From Mobiluncus curtisii subsp. curtisii ATCC 35241 (GTDB taxonomy: Bacteria > Actinomycetota > Actinomycetes > Actinomycetales > Actinomycetaceae), in NCBI RefSeq assembly GCF_000146285.1, contig NZ_GL385912.1:588908-652907 (forward strand): a stretch of DNA of 64,000 bases. The letters are read 5' to 3'. Below, one piece after another: positions 1 to 8,086 of this stretch. Both the position numbers and the translations under genes were made by a program. Every line of letters starts with the position of its first letter. Position 1 is the stretch's first letter. Below the pieces are notes generated by a model. The model searched no databases, had not been told where the DNA came from, and saw only the letters and a program-made list of their open reading frames with translations.

Positions 1-343
1 GATACGGTTCCATTCCCAGGGGCGAGAAACCCGGCGGCATTTGCGTTGGCGGCATCCCATTGGGGTCCATACCAGGAAATTCCGCCCCATCTGGAAATGC
101 GGGCTGCGGGGGGTAGCCTCCCGGAAAAGCCTCCGGAGGAAAAGGCATTCTCATGCCGTCTGGCGCGTATGGCGCTCCTTCACCGGGCATTGGTCCACCG
201 GGGAAACCTTCATAGCCAGGAGGAAAAGACTCTGACATGGTCCCAGCTCCAGCAAATTGCGGGTTCGTGTTGAAGCCATCCGGAGACGTGCCCGAGGACG
301 GGGCGTCTCGATTGGCGTTCTCAGGCTGCTGGGGCTTCGTCAT
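1..343 (-). CDS. Pro/Gly-rich protein N-terminus, possibly signal peptidase I (partial)
   Basis: An open frame starts with ATG at 343 and runs off the left edge, 114 codons without a stop. The visible part is rich in Pro, Gly, Met and Phe, with repeated FPPG/FPGG-like patches and no hydrophobic stretch, so it looks like a disordered cytoplasmic N-terminus. In many Actinobacteria lepB (type I signal peptidase) follows rplS and can carry such a tail before its membrane anchor; that is the best guess by position only. The membrane anchor and the Ser/Lys catalytic region lie outside the window. No clear ribosome-binding site precedes the start, and a double terminator separates it from rplS, so it probably has its own promoter. 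Confidence 0.55.
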   Translation of the reverse strand, partial: MTKPQQPENANRDAPSSGTSPDGFNTNPQFAGAGTMSESFPPGYEGFPGGPMPGEGAPYAPDGMRMPFPPEAFPGGYPPQPAFPDGAEFPGMDPNGMPPTQMPPGFSPLGMEPY

Positions 344-345
344 AG

Positions 346-406
346 TAAAAAAGAATAGCCTAAAAGGCTAAAGGAAACCCAAACATTTCCGGTTTGGGCT
401 TCCTTT
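346..406 (-). terminator. Double hairpin terminator after rplS
   Basis: Read on the minus strand, a long stem (arms 392-406 and 370-384, one internal mismatch) is followed directly by a second 5-bp stem (356-370, TAGCC/GGCTA) and then a TTCTTTTTT run at about 346-354. This is the classic form of an intrinsic terminator. It closes the rpsP-to-rplS operon. Confidence 0.85.
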
Positions 407-510
407 AGGATGAATTTTTAGGGCAGCACTCGGCTTGTCTTTCGACTGTCCGGCTGATCTCACGAATCTCGTATTATCCCAGCGCGGCGACTGCCACAAA
501 TCATTGCAAG

Positions 511-858
511 TTACCGCTTTTCGGCAACCTTAGCAGCCTTGCCGTGGCGATTACGCAGGTAGTACAGCTTGGCACGACGCACATCACCGCGGGTCACGAC
601 CTCAATCTTGTCCACAGTCGGGGCGTGCAGCGGGAAGGTACGTTCCACACCGGTTCCGAACGACAGCTTTCGGACAGTGAAAGTTTCGCCCACTCCACCG
701 CCGTGGCGAGCGATAACTACGCCCTGAAAGATCTGAATACGGGAACGGTTCCCTTCGATAACCTTTACGTGAACCTTTACGGTGTCTCCCGGACGAAACT
801 CCGGAGTATCCTCACGCATGGCGGCTTTGCCAATTTCCTCAACCAGAGGCTTCTGCAT
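511..858 (-). CDS. rplS: 50S ribosomal protein L19
   Basis: 115 residues, the usual L19 length. L19 lies at the 30S-50S interface, where it contributes to a subunit bridge. The family features are clear: [13 protein letters not shown] near residue 22, the [11 protein letters not shown] strand, the [15 protein letters not shown] block, and a basic C-terminus with [16 protein letters not shown]. The ATG is preceded by AAGGAG at good spacing. It lies downstream of trmD with a 250-base gap that holds a large inverted repeat (separate entry), and is followed by a strong terminator, so it is the last gene of the rpsP-khpA-rimM-trmD-rplS block. Confidence 0.98.
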   Translation of the reverse strand: MQKPLVEEIGKAAMREDTPEFRPGDTVKVHVKVIEGNRSRIQIFQGVVIARHGGGVGETFTVRKLSFGTGVERTFPLHAPTVDKIEVVTRGDVRRAKLYYLRNRHGKAAKVAEKR

Positions 859-875
859 TATTTCTCCTTGACGCT

Positions 876-960
876 CCTGCCACAGGTCAAAAACGTCTCA
901 CTGCGGGCACCTTCAGTGCCGATGGTGTTTCACTTCGCTATCGGGTCCCCCTGTGGCAGG
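876..960 (-). promoter_or_regulatory. Candidate structured leader of rplS mRNA
   Basis: A perfect 10-bp inverted repeat (CTGCCACAGG at 877-886, CCTGTGGCAG at 950-959) encloses about 63 bases with further partial pairing, and ends roughly 11 bases upstream of the rplS ribosome-binding site. The position suits a ribosomal-protein leader bound by L19 itself, as known for L19 leaders in Firmicutes; that parallel is inference and I do not claim homology. Beyond it, 960-1111 holds no gene, only an 8-bp stem (1090-1108) just after the trmD stop with no T-run. Confidence 0.4.
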
Positions 961-1111
961 TTGCCCGCGAAGCCGTACCATTTTGCCACAAATCAGGACA
1001 GAAACGCCACTTTTGCCCTTCCGGACGCTACGCAGCGCTTCTCAATGTGCTTATCCGTCGCTGGTTTGCGCATCACACGCCCTCGCGACACGTCCGACGA
1101 TCGGACGTCTC

Positions 1112-2578
1112 TCAGGCATTGTCGCGGTCGAAAACTCGGCGCATCACCACATCCTGGTTTTGCACGTCTCCCACCGTAAATGTCCGTTTGCCGATACGCC
1201 GAAACCCATGATGCTTATAGAATTTTTGGGCACGCTTGTTATAAATCGAAGTCCCCAGGCACACCCCCGGCGCATCGCTGGTACTAGCCAAATCCTGCAC
1301 CGCCACTTCCAGCAGCGCCCCGGACAATCCGGTGGAATGCAGGGCTTCGCGCACGTAACACTTTGACAGGTAAGCGTCTCCGGCGACGATTCCCGCCTGG
1401 TCAACTTCTGACTCGCCCAGCCCCACTTTTGCGTAAGTGTATCCCACCAGTTCACCGCCCAGTTCTGCCACCCAGTAGCGGTTTTCTTGAGGTGCATTCA
1501 GACGCGCCTTCACCGCCGTGGTGTCGAACTCAACGGCTACGAACTGGGCAATTGCATCGTTGCTGAGGTATGCCGGGCACGCCAAAGGAAATGTCTCCGA
1601 TCCCAAAGCGGACAACGCCAGCGCTTCCTCCCGGTTCGGCTGACGAATCCGCAAGGGCACCAGCAGTAAATCCGCGGTATCCTTCTGCGCACCACCGATG
1701 CCTCGCGTCTCGCACAGCCGGGACAGTCCGATAGCTTCTAAATCCTGTGGGGACACGTAAAGCCACCCTAGCGAAGCGAGCTTTTCTCGCCCGCGCTTGC
1801 TTAACAGTCCGACATCCAGACTTGCCAGCAGATCCGGACGCCGCGAGCAGGTCTTTTCAATGGCTCGTTCGCGACGCCAGGCTTCGATTGCCGCGTGGTT
1901 TCCGCCTTTCAGCACCTCGGGAACAGCCAGGTCACGCCAGATTTCGGGACGCGTATAGCAGGGGTATTCCAACAGCCCCGTTCCCTCGTATGATTCCTCA
2001 ACCAAAGATTCCGGGTTGCCCACCATGCCGTCAAGGAGCCGCCCAACTGCCTCAATCAGTGCCACAGCAGCGATTTCCCCACCGTTGAGCACATAATCCC
2101 CCAAGGAATATTCAAACACTTCCAGGTCGGGATACAGTTGCGAGTCAGTGTAGTGCGAAGCGACTCGCGAGTCGATACCTTCGTAACGCCCACAAGCGAT
2201 AATGACATTGTCTGCGTGCGCGGCAATCTCCCGAACTTTCGCCTGGGTCAGTGGAATTCCAGAGGGCGTGGGGATAGCCAGGATAGTTTTCGGGTTCACA
2301 AGGTCAGTCGGGCGGTTTTCCGGGTCACTTCCCGCGGACTGGTCTCGCAGCCTGTCCCGCGCCGCGTCAATGGCTTTGCCCCAAATGTCAGCACGCATTA
2401 CCATGCCGGCACCCCCGCCGTACGGGGTGTCATCGACGGAACGATGCGGGTCATCAGTGAAATCGCGCAGATTGGTGACGTCCCAGCTCAGCACCCCGTT
2501 TTGCGCCGCTTTGCCCAACAGCGACAGACCGAGCACCTCAAAAAACTCGGGAAAAATCGTCAGAATCTGAAAACGCAT
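1112..2578 (-). CDS. trmD: tRNA (guanine-37-N1)-methyltransferase fused to a GNAT domain
   Basis: Residues 1 to about 245 are TrmD, the knotted SPOUT enzyme that puts a methyl group on G37 of tRNAs: FPEFF near the start, DDTPYGGGAGMVM, GRYEGIDSR and SLGDYVLNGGEIAA are all present. TrmD normally ends near residue 240-270. Here the frame continues about 240 residues: a linker, then a GNAT acetyltransferase fold from about residue 300, with YWVAELGGELVGYTYAKV, the acetyl-CoA loop region (CYVREALHSTGLSGALLE) and the family-typical NKRAQKFYKHHGFRRIG. The ATG at 2578 is chosen; a GTG three codons upstream is possible. What the GNAT domain acetylates cannot be read from sequence. It lies between rimM and rplS, as in most bacteria. 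Confidence 0.93.
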   Translation of the reverse strand: MRFQILTIFPEFFEVLGLSLLGKAAQNGVLSWDVTNLRDFTDDPHRSVDDTPYGGGAGMVMRADIWGKAIDAARDRLRDQSAGSDPENRPTDLVNPKTILAIPTPSGIPLTQAKVREIAAHADNVIIACGRYEGIDSRVASHYTDSQLYPDLEVFEYSLGDYVLNGGEIAAVALIEAVGRLLDGMVGNPESLVEESYEGTGLLEYPCYTRPEIWRDLAVPEVLKGGNHAAIEAWRRERAIEKTCSRRPDLLASLDVGLLSKRGREKLASLGWLYVSPQDLEAIGLSRLCETRGIGGAQKDTADLLLVPLRIRQPNREEALALSALGSETFPLACPAYLSNDAIAQFVAVEFDTTAVKARLNAPQENRYWVAELGGELVGYTYAKVGLGESEVDQAGIVAGDAYLSKCYVREALHSTGLSGALLEVAVQDLASTSDAPGVCLGTSIYNKRAQKFYKHHGFRRIGKRTFTVGDVQNQDVVMRRVFDRDNA

Positions 2579-2636
2579 CGTCCTCACCCTTATTCAGAAA
2601 GTCTCTCCCGGCACCCCCGGGAAACGTCAAACCGCC

Positions 2637-3215
2637 CTAGTGCGAGGGGAATAGCCCTCCGGGCGGATCCATGGTGACCAACCCATTGTCCAAATCGACA
2701 TCGGGGACGATTTCATAAACAAAAGGCACCAGGATTTTTTCCCCCTGCGCGGTGGTGACTTCCAGCAAGTCTTGGGCAGGCGCCAGCAGCAGGTCACTGA
2801 TGGTGCCGAGCGTTTCTCCTGCCAGGTTCATCGCCCGCAGCCCCACCAGTTCGTGACGGTAAAAGCCGTCATCGCCCTCAGTAGTTTCCGGGTAGTCAGC
2901 CGTCTCCGGGTCAGCAGTGGTGTCTGAGGTGTCTCCGGGGTCGGTGCACAAGGGTGGGGCATCGGTCTCTATGTACAGTTTTGTCCCGCTGAGGGTCTCG
3001 GCGTCGTTACGGTCGGGAATTTCCTGAAAGGACACCACGAAGTGTTTACCGCTCATCCGTGCTTGGTCTACTGTCAGCGCAGCGGGACTGTTTCGGTTGG
3101 TTAACAAGACAGTGCCGGGGGCAAATCGAGAACGCGGGTCGTCCGTGCGCAGGGCGACTCGGACTTCACCGCGGACGCCACTGGCGCGCCCGATAATTCC
3201 CACCGTGAGTTTCAC
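2637..3215 (-). CDS. rimM: 16S rRNA processing protein RimM
   Basis: 192 residues. RimM helps 30S maturation by binding S19 and assisting folding of the 16S 3' domain. The N-terminal RimM barrel shows VGIIGRASGVRGEVRVALRTD, and the C-terminal PRC barrel shows LVGLRAMNLAGETLGTISDLL with ILVPFVYEIVPDVDLDNGLV. An acidic insert rich in Asp, Thr and Pro (about residues 90-115) lengthens it slightly over the E. coli protein. The start is GTG with AAAGGGG eight or so bases upstream. A strong terminator-like hairpin separates it from khpA, so rimM-trmD-rplS may be read at a lower level than rpsP-khpA or from a separate promoter. Confidence 0.96.
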   Translation of the reverse strand: MKLTVGIIGRASGVRGEVRVALRTDDPRSRFAPGTVLLTNRNSPAALTVDQARMSGKHFVVSFQEIPDRNDAETLSGTKLYIETDAPPLCTDPGDTSDTTADPETADYPETTEGDDGFYRHELVGLRAMNLAGETLGTISDLLLAPAQDLLEVTTAQGEKILVPFVYEIVPDVDLDNGLVTMDPPGGLFPSH

Positions 3216-3245
3216 CGCTGACCCCTTTCCGGTCTGATAAGTGCG

Positions 3246-3283
3246 TTAAAAAGTTTGACCCCTGCTATCGGCAGGGGTCAAAC
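3246..3283 (-). terminator. Intrinsic terminator or attenuator between khpA and rimM
   Basis: On the minus strand a perfect 12-bp stem (GTTTGACCCCTG, arms 3272-3283 and 3253-3264) with a 7-base loop is followed by TTTTT at 3248-3252. It sits inside an otherwise continuous translation operon, 12 bases after the khpA stop and about 30 bases before the rimM start, and so should reduce read-through into rimM-trmD-rplS. Confidence 0.85.
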
Positions 3284-3294
3284 CAAATGACTAT

Positions 3295-3540
3295 TTAGCG
3301 CCGATCTTGATCGATAACATCGACACGGACGCTGCCCTGGGTAGACAGTGCGGACGCCACCGAACGCAGCGCTTTCGCGGTGCGACCGTTACGACCAATG
3401 ACTCGACCCAAATCCGAAGGGGCAACGTGTACTTCCAGGAGCTTGCCGCGACGCAAAGACTTTTCGCTCACACGCACGGCCTCTGGCTCGTCGACGATGC
3501 CGCTAACCAGGTGTTCCAAAGAATCTGCAAGCATCGACAT
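3295..3540 (-). CDS. khpA: KH-domain RNA-binding protein KhpA
   Basis: 81 residues, the usual size of the small single-KH proteins encoded between rpsP and rimM. The KH signature GRVIGRNGRTAKALR is present near residue 52, preceded by KLLEVHVAPSDL and followed by the short VRVDVI strand. KhpA proteins bind RNA, often with KhpB, and affect cell division and envelope genes in Firmicutes; the role in this organism is inferred. Its ATG overlaps the rpsP stop in a TAATG arrangement, which suggests translational coupling. Confidence 0.93.
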   Translation of the reverse strand: MSMLADSLEHLVSGIVDEPEAVRVSEKSLRRGKLLEVHVAPSDLGRVIGRNGRTAKALRSVASALSTQGSVRVDVIDQDRR

Positions 3541-4049
3541 TATTCTGCTGCTTCCTCAGTCTTTTCTTCTGCCGGAGCGTCCTCAGCCTTTTCTTCGGCA
3601 GGGGCTTCAGCAGCATCTTCCGCAGCTTCGGCTTCGGCAGCCTTCGCGGCTTCTTCAGCTTCCTTCTTTGCCTTGGCTTCGGCTTCAGCCTTCTTTGCCT
3701 TGGCCTTTTCGGCAGCGTCATCAGCAGCCTTCACAGCTGCCTCTACGTCAGCGCCGGCATCCTTAACCTGAATCCGGTTCTCAACGACCTTGGCACCCTT
3801 AAATTGCGCCCAGTCGCCGGACAACACCAGGAAACGGTGCACCGCATCGGAGGGCTGAGCCCCTACACCCAGCCAGTACTGGATGCGTTCCGAGTTCAGT
3901 TCAATCAAAGACGGCTGCTGGTTGGGGTCGTATTTGCCGACCTCCTCGATAACACGACCGTCGCGCTTCTTGCGGCTGTCGACCACGACCACTCGATAGA
4001 TGGGGTGGTGAATTTTACCAATTCGCTTCAAACGAATACGTACTGCCAC
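3540..4049 (-). CDS. rpsP: 30S ribosomal protein S16 with long acidic-basic tail
   Basis: Residues 1 to about 85 are S16: the [12 protein letters not shown] start, [18 protein letters not shown], and [15 protein letters not shown]16 is an early-assembling 30S protein. The remaining 80 or so residues form an Ala/Glu/Lys-rich tail, first alternating Lys and Glu with Ala as in a single long helix, then a purely acidic Ala/Glu/Pro end. Actinobacterial S16 proteins often have such tails; E. coli S16 is only 82 residues. The start is GTG with AAGGAGAG upstream. It heads the operon; about 180 bases upstream (4050-4232) contain no gene and presumably the promoter, but I see no convincing -35/-10 pair. 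Confidence 0.97.
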   Translation of the reverse strand: MAVRIRLKRIGKIHHPIYRVVVVDSRKKRDGRVIEEVGKYDPNQQPSLIELNSERIQYWLGVGAQPSDAVHRFLVLSGDWAQFKGAKVVENRIQVKDAGADVEAAVKAADDAAEKAKAKKAEAEAKAKKEAEEAAKAAEAEAAEDAAEAPAEEKAEDAPAEEKTEEAAE

Positions 4050-4232
4050 TGTTGTGACTCTCCTTGTAACTCATGTCGCGAGCCTACAAAACCCCAGGTA
4101 GGGAAACACTAAAGCCTTGTTCTGCTCAAAATCCGAGGCTATGGTCACGAGAGGGCGGCAACCAAAGCCCAGTACAACGTTTCATTATGCCCGATTTATC
4201 CCGATTTACGCAATTCAATAGCCAGGTTAAAT

Positions 4233-4955
4233 TTAGTCAAAAATGACCTGCCAATTGGGATTGCGATGCGCCTCCAAACACATCTCTACTTGTTCAGGGG
4301 TGGTCTTGCCCAGGGACATTTCCGGCAGCTCATCCAGTCCGAACCAGCCAATCTCAGTAGTTTCGAGATTTTCCGCAAAGGCTCCTCCCAACAGGCTACA
4401 TTCTACGAAAAAGGTGTAAACATGAAATATACCTTTACTAGGATTATGTTTGCGCTTGTCAATTACCGCTAACAGCCTGCCGGTTTTTACCTGCATCCCG
4501 GATTCTTCATAAGCCTCCTTGATGGTGTTTTCCCGGACGCTCAAACCCTCATCAATCCAACCTCCCGGCAGGGACCACCGCCCATCCAGACCTTCGTGTA
4601 CCAGCAAAATCTTGTCTCCGTCTGCGCCGGGACGTCCCGTGCCGTCACCAAAAATGACAGCCCGCGAATCTACTTTCGGTGTTCGGTAGCCGTAATCCTC
4701 CAGCAGTACTTCCCGAGCTTGTTCGGGATTGTTGCCCGTCAAGCGCGCCAAGAGTTCCGTTGCCAGTTCCCGAGTTTGGATTGCCCGGTCTCGGTCATAG
4801 TCATCATGGCCATAGAACTCTCCAGACTGACCGATGGCCTGCAGCTCCAAAATGAGGTCTACGACATCTTTATTCACGGTATCCACTAGCCTTTCCTCAC
4901 CATCATCAGTTTCAATACCAGCAAGTCCTATAACGGAATGACGGGAAGAATCCAT
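4233..4955 (-). CDS. Nudix hydrolase with N-terminal helical domain
   Basis: 240 residues. About 75 N-terminal residues form the helical domain found before one Nudix subgroup (hydrolysing ADP-ribose, CDP-choline or related compounds). The Nudix core follows with LLVHEGLDGRWSLPGGWIDEG and the Nudix box, whose end KEAYEESGM keeps the metal-binding Glu residues. The first box Glu is Leu and the Arg is Lys, which is common in this subgroup. The C-terminal part has ETTEIGWFGLDELPEMSLGKT. The ATG is preceded by AAGGGG and lies inside the end of the next gene upstream (28-base overlap), so the two are probably co-transcribed. The substrate is not predictable. Confidence 0.88.
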   Translation of the reverse strand: MDSSRHSVIGLAGIETDDGEERLVDTVNKDVVDLILELQAIGQSGEFYGHDDYDRDRAIQTRELATELLARLTGNNPEQAREVLLEDYGYRTPKVDSRAVIFGDGTGRPGADGDKILLVHEGLDGRWSLPGGWIDEGLSVRENTIKEAYEESGMQVKTGRLLAVIDKRKHNPSKGIFHVYTFFVECSLLGGAFAENLETTEIGWFGLDELPEMSLGKTTPEQVEMCLEAHRNPNWQVIFD

Positions 4956-5356
4956 TTGTTCCCCTTGGGGGCTGAATCGGGGACCGTGGTATTTCCGCGA
5001 TCAACCGCACGGACCCGTTTCGCGGCATCTGTAGCGGCGTGACGTGCGTCGCCAGTCGCGGATAGCGGCAGAACGCCAAGTTTCATCATGGTCTTGACCA
5101 TCGGCGGTCCCATGTGTCCGCTGACCACTGCCACAATGTCATGGTCCCGCATGAAACCCACTATTTGCGCGTGCAGACTGCCGTGAGGTCCTTGCTCATG
5201 CAAGATGTCCCAACCGACTTCAAATTCTTGCCAGGCTGTAATCTCGTCAGTGGCGTCGACGGTTGCTACCGCCATAGTTCGGGCTCTCCCCAGACCACCA
5301 CCGACCTCGTCACCCATCACATTGATTGCTATATTCAGGTTTTTCTTCTCACTCAT
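4928..5356 (-). CDS. Dinitrogenase iron-molybdenum cofactor (NifX/NafY-like) family protein
   Basis: 142 residues with the NifX/NafY/NifB C-terminal type fold: an RARTMAVATV strand, a central helix with LHEQGPHGSLHAQIVGFM, VAVVSGHMGPPMVKTMMKLGV, and a C-terminal helix rich in Ala and Arg. Family members bind metal clusters or serve unknown roles in non-diazotrophs; no nitrogenase genes are seen here, so a nitrogen-fixing role is unlikely. The start ATG at 5356 faces the peptidase S51 gene across a 190-base divergent intergenic region. It overlaps the Nudix gene start. Confidence 0.8.
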   Translation of the reverse strand: MSEKKNLNIAINVMGDEVGGGLGRARTMAVATVDATDEITAWQEFEVGWDILHEQGPHGSLHAQIVGFMRDHDIVAVVSGHMGPPMVKTMMKLGVLPLSATGDARHAATDAAKRVRAVDRGNTTVPDSAPKGNKWILPVIPL

Positions 5357-5545
5357 TATTTATCCGAATTTCAGTATATTTATTCCTTGGCAAAGCTAGG
5401 AGCCTAAACAGGTGGTACCCTCCAGCGCCACTTTGCCTCTTTTCTCGGGTTTAATCCTATGCCAGGTCCGCTCGCGGTGCCGGACAAATCCCGAACACCA
5501 ATTGCTCGGATGACTCGTGCGGTTCCCCCGACTAGTATGATCCCT

Positions 5546-6271
5546 ATGAACAAAACCCCAACTATTTTGGCAACCTCCGGTGGATACAAAAACGGAGAAC
5601 GAATCTTTACCGAGTTCAACCACCTGGTGATGTATTCCCTCGAGCTGTCCGGCACCACCCGTTCCAAACCGAAACTGGGCTACCTGGACACCGCTGCCGG
5701 CGACCAGCATTATCGCTTAGCACAACGTTATGAAGCGGCTCGCCTGGCGGGGGTGGAACTAAACCCGCTGCAACTATTCGTCATGCCCAACGTGGAAGAC
5801 ATCGAAGGCTACCTCATGGAACAGGATGCGGTCTGGGTCGACGGGGGTTCGGTGGCAAACCTGCTGGCAGTGTGGCGGGTTCACGATTTAGACCAGATTT
5901 TCCGGCGAGTCTGGGAGGCTGGCATCGTCCTGGCAGGGGTGTCTGCCGGTTCTATCTGTTGGCACCGAGGTGGCACCACGGATTCTTTCGGGCCTGAACT
6001 TCGCGCCGTCACGAACGGTCTGGGTCTGATTCCCTACGACAACGGCGTGCATTACGATGTCGAAAAGCGCCGCCGCCCCACGGTGCATCGTCTGGTCGCC
6101 GAGGGTATCTTGGGGAAAACCTATTGCACCGATAACAATGTGGGTTTGGTCTACCGCGGCACTGAACTGGCAGAAGCGGTCAGCGAAGTGCCGGGCAAGT
6201 CAGCCTGGGTCGTCACCAAAGATAACGGCGAAGTCATAGAGGAACGCCTCGAAACCCGTTTCCTGGGATAA
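5546..6271 (+). CDS. Peptidase S51 family protein (dipeptidase E/cyanophycinase-like)
   Basis: 241 residues from the chosen ATG at 5546; the frame is open further upstream but those residues (Pro/Arg rich) do not look coded. The family nucleophile elbow GVSAGSICWH is present near residue 130, following AVWVDGGSVANLLAVW, and the late HYDVEKRRRPTVHRLV region fits the catalytic His position. S51 members are cytosolic serine peptidases that cleave Asp-Xaa dipeptides or cyanophycin. There is no signal peptide. It converges with the ABC exporter gene across 9 bases and is probably monocistronic. Confidence 0.88.
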   Translation: MNKTPTILATSGGYKNGERIFTEFNHLVMYSLELSGTTRSKPKLGYLDTAAGDQHYRLAQRYEAARLAGVELNPLQLFVMPNVEDIEGYLMEQDAVWVDGGSVANLLAVWRVHDLDQIFRRVWEAGIVLAGVSAGSICWHRGGTTDSFGPELRAVTNGLGLIPYDNGVHYDVEKRRRPTVHRLVAEGILGKTYCTDNNVGLVYRGTELAEAVSEVPGKSAWVVTKDNGEVIEERLETRFLG

Positions 6272-6280
6272 TTTCAAACT

Positions 6281-8086
6281 CTAGTCTTGCTGCCAGGACG
6301 CCCACAGTGAGGCATATTTACCGCCGGCTGCAACGAGTTCATCGTGCGTACCCAATTCCACGATTCTCCCGTCCATCATGACTGCCACTCGGTCGGCATC
6401 GTGGGCGGTATAAAGCCGGTGAGCGATAGCGATAACGCTGCGTCCTGCCAGCACTCGCGACAATGACTGTTCCAGAGAACGGGCTGCAGAGGGATCCATC
6501 AGGGAAGTTGCCTCGTCCAGCACCAAAGTGTGCGGGTTCAACAGCACGATTCGCGCCAGGGCGAGCTGCTGGACCTGCGCCGGATTCAGCTTGATTCCAG
6601 CGCCGCCGACTTCCGCATATAGCCCGATTTTTTCTGTTTCTGCCTGCGATTTTCCCTCCGGACCGGATGATGCGCCAGGGGTCTGGCTCCCGGTACCGTC
6701 CAGTCCATTAACCCAGTCCACACCCACCGCGTCGAGTACCGCCCACAATTCCTCATCACTTGCGTCGGGTCGCGCCAAACGCAGGTTGGAGGCAATAGTT
6801 CCGGTAAACACGTGCTGTTCTTGCGTGACCAAAGCGACTTGCTGATGCAGCTCGCTTTCGGGCAAGTCCACCAGCCGCACTCCCCCAACTGTCACGGACC
6901 CGCTGGTGGGCGGGTGAATGCCCGCCAGCATACGCCCAAAAGTGGACTTGCCGGCACCCGATGGTCCGACAATCGCCAACGTTTCACCACTGCGAAGTTC
7001 CAGAGACACTTCGTGCAGCACATTATGCCCCGCGTGGTAGGCGTAGCAAACGTCCCGGGCCACTATCGCGGGCGCACCGGCGGGCGCGTGGGCACTGGCT
7101 TCCCGGTCCGGCTCGACTTGTGCGACACCAAAAATTCGCGCCAGCGAAGTGTAAGCTTCCATGGAAACGTCTACCCAAAAAGTCGCCTCCCACACCGGTC
7201 CACGCACCTGATAGGCATAGAGCGCAATCGTAGAAACAGCCCCGATAGTCAAGGCTCCGCTGGGCACCAACCAGGCTCCCAGCAACACGATAACTATCAA
7301 GGGAGACAGCGTGGCGCACACAATTCCCAAGAACAACCAGGAACGCATCCAGGTACTGTAGCGCTCCTGACGCCAGATTTCGCGAATAATGACATCGAGC
7401 TGAGCAATCCGTTTCCCCGACAGCCCCAGAGCGTCCACCGTATCCGCCTGATCCAGAGTTTCCGCTACCGAACCGGACAAATCCGCCCAAGACCGGGCTG
7501 AGGACCGATAGGCGGGAACGGTCCGCGGTAAATACCACGCCATCAGCGGCCACACCCCTAGCGGTCCAATGAGCAGCACAAATGCCAATTGCGGGGAGGC
7601 CAGAAACGCCGCCACAAACGTCACCACCAACGTTGTGGTAATCATCAGAATCGCCGCGATACCCTGGCGAATCATGAATTGCAGGCGTTCAACGTCTCGC
7701 GTGGTGCGCCCCACCAAGTCCCCGGTGCCCGCACTTTCCACGGTCGACAGCGGCAGGTGAATGACAGAATCGACCAGACCATCACGCAGGTGGGCAAAAA
7801 TCCGTTCGCCCATCACCCGGGCGCGATATTCTGCCAAGAACGAACATATCGCCGCCACCGCGACCACTACCAGGGCAATCACTATTTGTTGACCGACCCA
7901 GTCGCGGCTGGCTGCCCCGGCTTGAATACGATCAATGACGCGCCCCAGCAGCCACGGGAGGGTCACTCCCGCCAGGGACGACAACAGCTGCAACCCCACA
8001 ACTGACCCAATTGCGCCTCGATAGTCGTGAATCAGGTCTTTGACCCCACGCACCACCCGTTTTCTGCTGGCCAAGGGCAGTTTCAT
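6281..8086 (-). CDS. ABC exporter half-transporter, intact Walker A/B, degenerate signature
   Basis: 601 residues: six membrane segments (about 25-310) and a C-terminal ATPase. Walker A is intact (GPSGAGKST), as are Walker B with catalytic Glu (LVLDEATSLMD) and the H-loop (IAHRL). The LSGGQ signature is replaced by LNPAQ, preceded by an unusual insert rich in Gly, Ser and Glu. The partner gene upstream has the opposite pattern, so the two should form a heterodimer with one working ATP site and one degenerate site. Exporters of this type move lipids, peptides or drugs; the substrate is unknown. The ATG overlaps the partner's stop by four bases (ATGA), so both are made together. Confidence 0.92.
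   Translation of the reverse strand: MKLPLASRKRVVRGVKDLIHDYRGAIGSVVGLQLLSSLAGVTLPWLLGRVIDRIQAGAASRDWVGQQIVIALVVVAVAAICSFLAEYRARVMGERIFAHLRDGLVDSVIHLPLSTVESAGTGDLVGRTTRDVERLQFMIRQGIAAILMITTTLVVTFVAAFLASPQLAFVLLIGPLGVWPLMAWYLPRTVPAYRSSARSWADLSGSVAETLDQADTVDALGLSGKRIAQLDVIIREIWRQERYSTWMRSWLFLGIVCATLSPLIVIVLLGAWLVPSGALTIGAVSTIALYAYQVRGPVWEATFWVDVSMEAYTSLARIFGVAQVEPDREASAHAPAGAPAIVARDVCYAYHAGHNVLHEVSLELRSGETLAIVGPSGAGKSTFGRMLAGIHPPTSGSVTVGGVRLVDLPESELHQQVALVTQEQHVFTGTIASNLRLARPDASDEELWAVLDAVGVDWVNGLDGTGSQTPGASSGPEGKSQAETEKIGLYAEVGGAGIKLNPAQVQQLALARIVLLNPHTLVLDEATSLMDPSAARSLEQSLSRVLAGRSVIAIAHRLYTAHDADRVAVMMDGRIVELGTHDELVAAGGKYASLWASWQQD

Noticed and set aside
1090..1108. 8-bp hairpin just after trmD as a terminator
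   Set aside because: The stem is perfect but no T-run follows in the direction of transcription, so I did not call it a terminator.
544..1179. 211-codon plus-strand frame opposite rplS and trmD
   Set aside because: It mirrors the codon pattern of the well-supported minus-strand genes, has no ribosome-binding site and no family features.
4928..5356. Nitrogenase cofactor gene implying nitrogen fixation
   Set aside because: The NifX-like fold is widespread in non-fixing bacteria, and no nif genes occur in the window.
6812..7501. 229-codon plus-strand frame inside the ABC exporter gene
   Set aside because: Antisense shadow; the His/Arg/Gln-rich product looks like reversed coding sequence and the opposite strand encodes clear ABC motifs.
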